Shown here: positions 58,801-64,000 of the stretch, in pieces | How positions within the stretch are numbered: the first letter of the stretch is position 1 | How the letters are laid out: each line of letters starts with the position of its first letter | DNA from: Setoptus koraiensis | Lineage: Eukaryota > Arthropoda | Direction of reading: 5' to 3' | Assembly (NCBI GenBank): GCA_048013815.1 | Contig: CM106586.1 | Location: 9,238,001 to 9,302,000, forward strand | Length of the DNA: 64,000 nt | Position numbers and translations under genes: made by a program | Notes under the pieces: model-generated | Seen by the model: only the letters and a program-made list of their open reading frames with translations | Told to the model about the DNA's origin: nothing | The model's database searches: none

Positions 58801-59350
58801 CAATATGCACAATATGGCAAGCAGCGGAAGTAGAAGGACCTTTTGCGGCCAGGACAATCAGGCGCGTCAGGCAAGCTCAGTTGGCATGTGTCACCAGCAG
58901 TCGGACGATTATGACGACATTGTCAACGAGGAACACGACGAGACAATTGTGGCCTCAGGTGAAAACTTTTCGCGCCGGTCACAATTCAGAAAGAGTCGAT
59001 TGGCTGGCGTTCACACGATGGACCTGGACAACGAGGCGGCCAACGAGGATCGACATTCCAGTTTCAGTTGTCAATCGAACGCAAACTCCAATTGCAATTC
59101 AACCACAAATTCAAACTCGGACGGCGAGGCCAATGTGAGATCTCACAATTCAAACATGTCGTCGTCGGCCAACGATCAATCGGTGGACGAAAACTACGAA
59201 TTTGACATGCAACAGCAGCGCCAGCCTCAACAACAACAACAACAACAACAAGAGCAAGAGCGGCAGCAGCAGCAGCAAGCTCATAATATAATATACTCAA
59301 AGGTCAACAAGCAAAACAGACCGAAATTGATTGACGAACAGGCAGTGTAA
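39049..59350 (+). CDS. tutl: Turtle/IGSF9-family Ig and FN3 receptor, multi-exon gene
   Basis: Exons inferred by splice sites, phase and family order: 39049..39408, 42974..43089, 43245..44184 (or from 43251), 44674..44789, 45168..45321, 45675..46256, 46636..46698, 47190..47882, 48269..48862, 49110..49194, 55864..59350. Each junction has GT-AG ends and matching phase. Order of parts: Ig1 (IYIWYAGYPPHI, family hallmark), Ig2, Ig3, Ig4, Ig5, FN3-1, a low-complexity spacer, FN3-2, one membrane helix, long cytoplasmic tail. The Ig and FN3 series matches Drosophila Turtle and vertebrate IGSF9, which are homophilic adhesion receptors that shape dendrites, axons and synapses. Low-complexity inserts sit in Ig3 and both FN3 domains. 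The first exon and the link to the tail exon are the least sure parts. Confidence 0.88.
39409..42973 (+). other. 3.6 kb intron of the Turtle gene
   Basis: Contains a GA-rich patch at 40453-40511, short CA tracts and no supported second gene. Frames such as 41114-41584 do not resemble a protein family. Confidence 0.55.
42974..44184 (+). CDS. tutl: Turtle exons: Ig2 to Ig4
   Basis: Two exons, 42974..43089 and 43245..44184 (43251 is a possible alternative acceptor, same frame). The first encodes PPEVTYVRPGDSISLPC and ends in IIKWYK, the first half of Ig2. The second finishes Ig2 (GEYICLASNSEGSV) and encodes Ig3 (QTRLEGDRVEMICQARGMPN, GHYKCQASNGI) and Ig4 (PIQFLPLGLSGIVRCYVQSQ, GKYRCTPMNIHGSAGSS). 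A Thr/Asn-rich insert of about 40 residues lies in Ig3 between the F and G strands. The donor after VRVE leaves phase 1. Confidence 0.9.
44674..45321 (+). CDS. tutl: Turtle exons: Ig5
   Basis: Exons 44674..44789 and 45168..45321. They encode DPPEFVIKPADLYKANVDSQ, LPCNGRGRPKPSVTWRR and then ADGYRIAQDRVDYRDGNLLI, DHGKYECVIENDIATLV. Phases are 1 in, 0 between and 1 out, the usual pattern for a split Ig domain. Confidence 0.9.
45675..46256 (+). CDS. tutl: Turtle exon: first FN3 domain with a large insert
   Basis: The exon starts at the acceptor ACTACAG, after a CAA-rich intron end. It encodes SATLTWLPGYDGG (family: LQWLPGYSGG), then about 100 Gln/Ser/Thr-rich residues, then YKWQSIVVQPAGSQTITI and TEYEFYVRPRNVIGDGSRS. 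The insert splits the FN3 fold between early and late strands. Ends in phase 1. Confidence 0.85.
46636..46698 (+). CDS. tutl: Turtle 63-bp cassette exon
   Basis: A short phase 1-1 exon flanked by TATATAG and GTAAGTA. It encodes SITGVLVLTTESVTATIKAA. Its length is a multiple of three, so inclusion or skipping both keep the frame. Confidence 0.6.
47190..47882 (+). CDS. tutl: Turtle exon: low-complexity extracellular spacer
   Basis: A 693-bp phase 1-1 exon. It starts DDITEPISPALSGFQDPDEE and is then dominated by Gln, Ser, Thr and Asn (polyGln at about 47335-47370). No fold is recognised. It is skippable without a frame change. The donor ATG then GTGCGC is weak. Confidence 0.65.
48269..48862 (+). 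CDS. tutl: Turtle exon: second FN3 domain and membrane helix
   Basis: Encodes APAAPRNVSVLKVAQGWVVS, a Gln/Ser insert, then DFYVVELREKGGAWRQM, YLVKNLKPGTEYFIRVVASS and the membrane helix AGIMGGVLFFIAAIVISVCT followed by the basic stop-transfer NNRRTKRGKK. This ends the ectodomain as in Turtle/IGSF9. Confidence 0.9.
49110..49194 (+). CDS. tutl: Turtle juxtamembrane cytoplasmic exon
   Basis: Phase 1 in, phase 2 out. Encodes AAYVMMSCPVLEHHHQDPVF and SSALLAT. The acceptor (CATGCAG) follows a pyrimidine-rich stretch; the donor is AAA then GTGAGT. Assigned by phase and splice sites; the sequence itself is not distinctive. Confidence 0.55.
49937..49967. repeat. 31-bp near-perfect palindrome
   Basis: Arms CAATCAATAATCAAT and ATTGATTGTTGATTG around a central C, with one mismatched pair. 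The arms contain ATCAATCA-type sites like those bound by TALE/Hox homeodomain pairs. Confidence 0.75.
53258..53342. repeat. 11-bp minisatellite
   Basis: About 7.5 tandem units of GGATATTGTGG with G/A and T/G variants at the unit end. Confidence 0.92.
53789..53821. repeat. Inverted repeat with ACGTAACAT arms
   Basis: Arms ACGTAACAT (53789) and ATGTTACGT (53813) enclose another small palindrome, GTTACTTGTTAC. The wider region 53768-53828 is dense in GTAACAT and its complement. Confidence 0.65.
53870..53932. repeat. 7-bp minisatellite
   Basis: Nine units of GTGTTCA with point variants (GCGTTCA, GTGTTTA). Confidence 0.92.
54304..54347. repeat. 14-bp minisatellite
   Basis: About three units of CGGGCTCGCCGAGT, directly followed by the 16-bp array. 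Confidence 0.85.
54348..54443. repeat. 16-bp minisatellite
   Basis: Six units of GGCCAGCCATAACAGS, differing at one or two positions. Confidence 0.92.
54677..54967. mobile_element. MITE with 26-bp terminal inverted repeats and TA target duplication
   Basis: The 26-bp end AAGGGTGTTTCAATCAGAAC (first 20 bases shown) recurs exactly, inverted, at 54942-54967. TA flanks both ends (54675-54676 and 54968-54969), as Tc1/mariner-type transposition produces. The 291-bp body has no long frame, so it is a non-autonomous element moved by a transposase made elsewhere. Ends are perfect inverted copies, which suggests recent insertion. It sits inside the long Turtle intron. Confidence 0.92.
54998..55031. 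repeat. AT-rich near-palindrome beside the MITE
   Basis: GCAATAT at the left and ATATTGC at the right close a 34-bp mostly self-complementary AT stretch. Confidence 0.6.
55280..55363. repeat. 15-bp minisatellite
   Basis: Five to six units of ATTACATCACTATGC with small length and base variants. Confidence 0.88.
55864..59350 (+). CDS. tutl: Large cytoplasmic-tail exon, probably of Turtle
   Basis: The frame is open from a TGA at 55838. The acceptor CGCGCAG at 55863 adds one base, which completes the phase 2 codon left by the previous exon (AAG, Lys). It encodes about 1,160 residues rich in Gln, Ser, His and Asn. Features are KHSKVRVPSVTSTLHHSS at the start, QRSSGSLLERFVERLNKIL, YWVRQPSSRKWGTL, FQYWLDTQASIRSEP, an 11-proline SH3/EVH1-type ligand before KLPARS, PPVPPHRYRSVQVQTSPLGS, a HNM tandem repeat and the C terminus RPKLIDEQAV. 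No known domain is seen. Its identity as Turtle tail rests on position, strand, phase and the known long disordered tails of that family; a separate gene is the alternative. Confidence 0.65.
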
Positions 59351-59575
59351 AGCCAGTGTATTTGTATGTATCGCCTAATTAGTTATTTCTAATTAGCGAC
59401 CAGTATGCACAGTTTGCAGTGCTTTACACCGTTTACAGGGTAGCGAGAGCTTTTCTAGGCTTGATCTCATATTTATTAAAAACAATAATCGTATGTGTGA
59501 AACTGCCTTCATCGATGTAATAAAATTGTTGACAGTTATTGTTAAGTTGCCCTTGTCGGTTCATTTGTCTCTGTG

Positions 59576-59647
59576 TTTGTGGTTGTGTTTGTGGTTGCGT
59601 TTGTGGTTGCGTTTGTGGTTGTGCTTGTGGTTTTGTGCTTGTGGTGT
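59576..59647. repeat. 12-bp minisatellite
   Basis: About six units close to TTTGTGGTTGCG, with G/T and C/T variants. Confidence 0.8.
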
Positions 59648-59761
59648 TGGTGGTCACTGGCTTGTTGGCCCCATTCCTGTAACAGACTGTTGACTGTTTG
59701 CCGCTCGAAGCCGCTCATGTGTGTGCATTCGGTATTGCGTAAAATAGGTAAATTGCGTAAA

Positions 59762-59763
<2 letters not shown>

Positions 59764-59795
<32 letters not shown>
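59764..59795. repeat. (GT)n microsatellite
   Basis: About 16 GT units between the convergent genes. Confidence 0.9.
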
Positions 59796-59798
<3 letters not shown>

Positions 59799-60268
59799 CA
59801 TTGTGGCGATAATTACATAATGTATACTCATATTTCATAAGTTTATCACGCACTAATTCACAGGTACTGATGAGATTGTCAAAAGATGCTCCGACCCTCG
59901 GCCGGCAGCTCAACAGATGCGATAAATTAAAATTGTGTCAGCCGACAGGTCGGATGATCGACGGGTATCGACGGGCGTTCGCGCGCCTGCCATTCGATGG
60001 TGCTAGTCAATACAGCATGTCATACACAATGATATGATCAATCAAATATTGATGACAGTAGCGTTACGTAATTAGAATAAAAGTTGTCGTGATTGTTGCG
60101 AGCCGCCAACTGTCACACCGTGCGCGTGTGCGCCGTCGTCCATAATTCCATCGGATTATAATAATGAACCAGATGTATTTGATATATACACATATATTCA
60201 GTTTTGAGTGGTGATATATGATTTGATTCGAGTGAGTGAGTGCGTTGCAAAAGTTGCCAACAACAAAG

Positions 60269-61273
60269 TTAAAAGTTTGCCCCCATTCGTCGCAGGGCCA
60301 ATATGGCGTGCACCGCTTTTTGCCAGCGCCTCCTAACAACGTATTTCTTCAATTTTGTCTTGCTCAATCTGGCCACCTTGCCCTTCTTGGCGGGCGTCTT
60401 GGCCAACCATTTGTGTTTCAGGCAATCGGCGGGCTTTAGTCTGCGCTTGGGGTCCTTAATTAATAGGTTGGATATAAAATCTTTGGCATCACTACTGATT
60501 GGATCAAATGATTCGTCGTCAAAATCATAAATGGCCTTAGTGACATTGGTCATGGTCTCTAAATCGCTGTTGCCCATAAATGGCGACAAACCGGACAACA
60601 GAACGTAACAAATGACGCCCAGCGACCACATATCGGCGGCCGGTGTCACCTTGTCGTAACTGAGCACCTCGGGCGACGCAAAATCGGGCGTTCCAAACAT
60701 CACCTGTAGCGTTTGTTTAGCGTCGTACCGTCTGGCCAGACCGAAATCAATTAATTTAATTCTATTGCCCGTCCTTGTAACGCACAATATGTTTTCGGGC
60801 TTCAAATCCAAATGGATAATACTTTGACTGTGCATGTAATCGACGCCTTCGCAAATTTGTCTCATAAATATGGCGCAAACTTTTTCCGTCAGCTCAAAGT
60901 CGTCATCGATGACACGCTCAAACAGCTCGCCGCCCTGGATAAATTCTGTTATGAGGCACATTTCGTCTTTTCCGTCGTCGTAGGCATCGTACAATTGCAA
61001 TAGGCGCCTATGCTGCAACGACTTCATAATATCCACCTCGCGCTCAACATTTTCCCTATCCTCTTTTCGGCGCGTACAAACAAACTTTGCTGCCAATTTG
61101 AGGCCCGTCTTTTTCTCTGTACATTTGAACACTGTGCCAAATCGGCCCCTACCCAATTCCTCACTAAACGTATAATCTAGCTTGACGTTTCTGCTTCGTT
61201 TCACCACAACCTTGCGCGCCACAAAAGCGGGTTCGTTGCCCACATCCTGGTCGCACTCATCAATCCTGGGCAT
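60269..61273 (-). CDS. Myosin light chain kinase-like kinase with calmodulin-binding tail
   Basis: 334 residues, ATG at 61273 with an in-frame stop eight codons upstream. A short lead (1-32) is followed by the kinase domain (about 33-288). Motifs are ELGRGRFGTVFKC, AAKFVCT (ATP lysine), [11 protein letters not shown] (the HLDLKPEN form is typical of MLCK, titin and DAPK kinases), DFGLARRYD, MFGTPDFASPEVL and AADMWSLGVICYVLLSG. The end LSKTKLKKYVVRRRWQKAVH with LALRRMGA matches the autoinhibitory and calmodulin-binding helix of smooth-muscle MLCK. It should phosphorylate myosin regulatory light chain in a Ca/calmodulin-dependent way. Unlike smooth-muscle MLCK or stretchin, no Ig or FN3 domain is attached in this exon. 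Upstream exons cannot be excluded. Confidence 0.9.
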   Translation of the reverse strand: MPRIDECDQDVGNEPAFVARKVVVKRSRNVKLDYTFSEELGRGRFGTVFKCTEKKTGLKLAAKFVCTRRKEDRENVEREVDIMKSLQHRRLLQLYDAYDDGKDEMCLITEFIQGGELFERVIDDDFELTEKVCAIFMRQICEGVDYMHSQSIIHLDLKPENILCVTRTGNRIKLIDFGLARRYDAKQTLQVMFGTPDFASPEVLSYDKVTPAADMWSLGVICYVLLSGLSPFMGNSDLETMTNVTKAIYDFDDESFDPISSDAKDFISNLLIKDPKRRLKPADCLKHKWLAKTPAKKGKVARLSKTKLKKYVVRRRWQKAVHAILALRRMGANF

Positions 61274-61338
61274 CTCAATCTCTTGGGTTCCTATCTACGA
61301 TTCTTGGTGCGTCGTCTCGTCGTTCTCTTGGCCTCCCT

Positions 61339-61438
61339 GGGTACAACGCCGTCTTGGGTACAACACTGTCTTGGATACAACACCGTCTCGGGTACAGCAA
61401 CGTCTTGGGTACAACGTCTTGGGTACAACGCCGTCGGG
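61339..61438. repeat. 17-bp minisatellite upstream of the MLCK-like gene
   Basis: Six units of GGGTACAACGCCGTCTT with substitutions; the fifth has lost three bases. It lies 65 bp upstream of the start codon, so it is in the leader or promoter. Confidence 0.9.
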
Positions 61439-62152
61439 CAAGGGGGATGGCTTGCTGCTAATATTTGAATATAATATTTGACTGCTGTGTGAATGTGCTG
61501 GGCTGACCGGATGCTGGTCTAATGGTTTTGCTGCTGGTCAGGATGCAATTGTGTTTGCGCTGACACAGATTTGGCACAGACAGAATCAACTGGTTCAATG
61601 GCTAATTAATTAATGAAGTTGCTGGGTGTCTGGGTACAAGTGGCGATCACTAGCTGTCGACAGGTGAGTCATGGCAGGTACGTTTGTTTGTTTGTGGTGT
61701 GGCTGTAGCGCATTATGATGAATTAATGAAATGCATTGGCACATAATCAATCGCGGCGATAAATGTAATGTGAGCTCTTGATTTATTTGTTTGTTTGTTT
61801 CACAACACAACTAACTAACTGTGTGCCTAATGAATGTGAACTGCACGTAAACTAAATGTAAACTGGATATAAAGGATTGGATATTAGACTGCTACAAGTC
61901 AACAAACTGTTGTCGCACAAACTGTCGGACTGTAGGCTTGCTGCGATGGCTGCGAGGTGTGTCGTCTTGCGCCAACTTTTATCATTGTTGTGGTTGAGGT
62001 TGTTGTTGTTGTTGTTGTTGTGACGATATGATTCACATGGGATAAATGGAAACAAACATCTCATCGAGTCTCGATTGAATAATCGACTGTGTTACACAAC
62101 AACCAATGGGCGCTAATATCTATCTATTTATCTGGGCGAATGTAGTTGTCAA

Positions 62153-62154
<2 letters not shown>

Positions 62155-62213
<59 letters not shown>

Positions 62214-62217
62214 GTGT
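62155..62217. repeat. (GT)n microsatellite
   Basis: About 30 GT units with one interruption near the right end. Confidence 0.95.
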
Positions 62218-62847
62218 CGTTAGGTCATTAGAAAGCGGCTGTTCTTTTTAAATAATAATTTATTTATGTGCTCCATTATTGTTGTTGTTGTTGTTGTTGT
62301 ATCATATAAACTTGTTTCGCTAAATATATAGAACATACATAGTAAATTTATTTCTAATCTAGAACCATTGTGTGCTTAGGCAGACATAGTCACAGGGCTA
62401 GAGGATCTTTCGTTGGCTTGCCATTGCTCACTCGCTGCAATTTGCTGTTGCACTATTCATGTCAATGTTTCATCTCGCTTTCGTTTCAATGCTCGCTGTT
62501 GGTTGATTTTTTAACTTTTGGATGAGATTTGTATTTTAGATCTGATCAGCATAATGAATTTCATTCACTACGACTCGCACAGAGAGTCATTTAGCGAGAT
62601 GAGTGTGTATGTAGATGAGATAGTAGTTGCTACCGCTAGAGAAACCGCTTGAGACGCCTTGGGTGCGTTTGTGTCGCTTCGAATATGGTGAGAGTCGTCA
62701 ATATCGTCGTGTGTGTGTGTGAGTAGCTTTTGTTTATTTGTATATTGATCTATTCATCCATTCATCTATCTGGAGTATTTAGTATGTGCCACGACGGCTT
62801 CGAAGGGCTCATCCGTCGCCACCATGAATAATGATAATGTCTATTAG

Positions 62848-62849
<2 letters not shown>

Positions 62850-62924
<75 letters not shown>
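62850..62924. repeat. (TC)n microsatellite
   Basis: About 37 TC units, followed by TC-rich broken sequence to 62953. Confidence 0.95.
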
Positions 62925-62926
<2 letters not shown>

Positions 62927-64000
62927 GCTCGCTCTATCTCTCTCGCTCTCTCTTTATCGCTCGCTTCTTTTTTATGCGGATTCTCAGCGGAGAGAGAAGA
63001 AGCGAGATCAAAGTAAGCGAGCGCAGGGAGAAGGCGAGCCACAGAGGAGAGAGAGAGAGAGAGAGAGACGAATTAGGCAACCTAATTTAATGCAATATGT
63101 TCATGTCATCTCCAAAGTCGCTCTCTCGTTCTCGACTCTCGGCGTGCATCTTGAATAAACAGATAAACTGAAGGCATGCTCAGCAACAACAACAACAACT
63201 GGGCCGACCTCAGTGTCGCCGTTTAGAAGCGCACCGAACGCTCGCGAGCGAACAAACAACAATCCTAGAGTAGTGGCAACGAGCGAAAAGAAGTGAAAAG
63301 TCGGCAGTGAAATCACAATGATGATAAATATATATATATATATACTGTGCTTGTGTTGGCTCAATGACAAACTATAAATTAGCCAACTACAGCTGCCAGC
63401 CAGCCAGCCAGCCAGATAGATAGATAGATAAATGGATATATACATAAAGTGAGAGAGAGAGAGAGAGCCAGAAAGAAACAGCACGATTAGAAATATAGAT
63501 ACTACCTCGGTATTCGCTCGCTCAAATTACCTATCACTTTCTATCTCGTTGCACGCAACAACACCGACAAAAACATGTCGCTGCTGTTGCCACTAGCCTA
63601 ACTAACGACTGATCATGTTGGCCCGCTGTTAAAGGCTTACGCGAAATGAAAATGGAAATAAATATAAATAAAGAGTTACTAACCAGCTAGCAGCCACGAT
63701 AATATAGCGATAATCCTAGCTGGTGTTTCGTGTCGTGTTGTGTCGTTGTTATAACACAGTGTTCGACAGTGTGCATTAGCCCGGGTGAGATCAAAGTCGT
63801 CTATCTATCAATCATTTGTGGTGCACAAAATTTGTGCTATCCGCACTGCGATACAAACTGCGAACCGGAAGTGCGCATAAGCCATGCTCTTGAGTCTTGG
63901 GGCAGGCATCAAATTATCAAACTTTGTCAGCATTGCCAAGAGACTATCGCTCTGGCTATTGCTTAATCTGTCTGTGTGTCAGCAAATAGCTTTTGCTTTG

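Larger units (their letters stand above)
59351..60268. other. Gap between Turtle and the MLCK-like kinase
   Basis: Convergent gene ends. It holds a 12-bp tandem array of TTTGTGGTTGCG type (about 59576-59647), a (GT)n tract (59764-59795) and no supported gene. Confidence 0.55.
61274..64000. other. Right-end noncoding stretch
   Basis: 2.7 kb upstream of the MLCK-like gene. It holds a 17-bp minisatellite at once, then a 60-bp (GT)n, GTT runs, a 75-bp (TC)n and short GATA runs near 63417-63430. No supported gene; the frame at 63730-63966 lacks an ATG start and any family match. Confidence 0.5.

Noticed and set aside
63730-63966. 78-codon plus frame with several Cys near the right edge
   Set aside because: It begins at GTG with no ATG at its 5' end, shows no signal peptide or splice support, and no Cys-pattern family is recognised.

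Overview
The window is eukaryotic nuclear DNA. Genes lie on both strands with GT-AG introns, AATAAA signals and long microsatellites. The protein set (a Turtle-type adhesion receptor, a minibrain-type DYRK1A, a SCAR/WAVE, a NRF-6-type acyltransferase, a schlank-type ceramide synthase) points to an arthropod. Short introns, several intronless genes and the NRF-6-like gene fit a chelicerate, most likely a mite, but the exact group is inferred and cannot be proven here.

Left half (1-33 kb) is compact, AT-rich and gene-dense. In order: the 3' part of DNAJC25; BRF1 (+); YIPF5 (-); an 86-residue orphan gene (+) head-to-head with YIPF5; GPHR/GPR89 (+, two exons); a local duplication enclosing an unknown intronless gene (-); a NRF-6-like acyltransferase (+); a prolylcarboxypeptidase (+); a DYRK1A/minibrain kinase (-); about 3 kb of noncoding DNA; FAM210 (+); an orphan single-pass membrane protein (+); SCAR/WAVE (-); MRPS34 (+); ceramide synthase (-); PIGQ (+); a small putative secreted peptide (+); tRNA-Glu(UUC); and cyclin Q (+). 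Most of these genes have no intron or one intron.

Right half (33-64 kb) is gene-poor, richer in GC and full of (CA)n, (GA)n, (TC)n and minisatellite repeats. It is dominated by one multi-exon gene of about 20 kb, a Turtle/IGSF9-family receptor (about 39.0-59.35 kb, +). It has Ig domains, FN3 domains, one membrane helix and a very long glutamine-rich cytoplasmic tail exon behind a 6.7 kb intron. That intron carries a TA-flanked MITE and at least five minisatellites. A short MLCK-type kinase with a calmodulin-binding tail follows on the minus strand (60.3-61.3 kb). The last 2.7 kb hold only repeats.

The genes are mostly unrelated housekeeping functions: Pol III transcription, secretory-pathway membranes, GPI anchors, sphingolipids and the mitochondrial ribosome. 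WAVE, Turtle, DYRK1A and MLCK could all act in neuronal or muscle cell shape, but no operon-like logic is visible. The most unusual items are the matching N termini of the divergent YIPF5/orphan pair, the GPHR-NRF duplication around an unknown gene, the disordered insertions in several Turtle domains, and the MITE.
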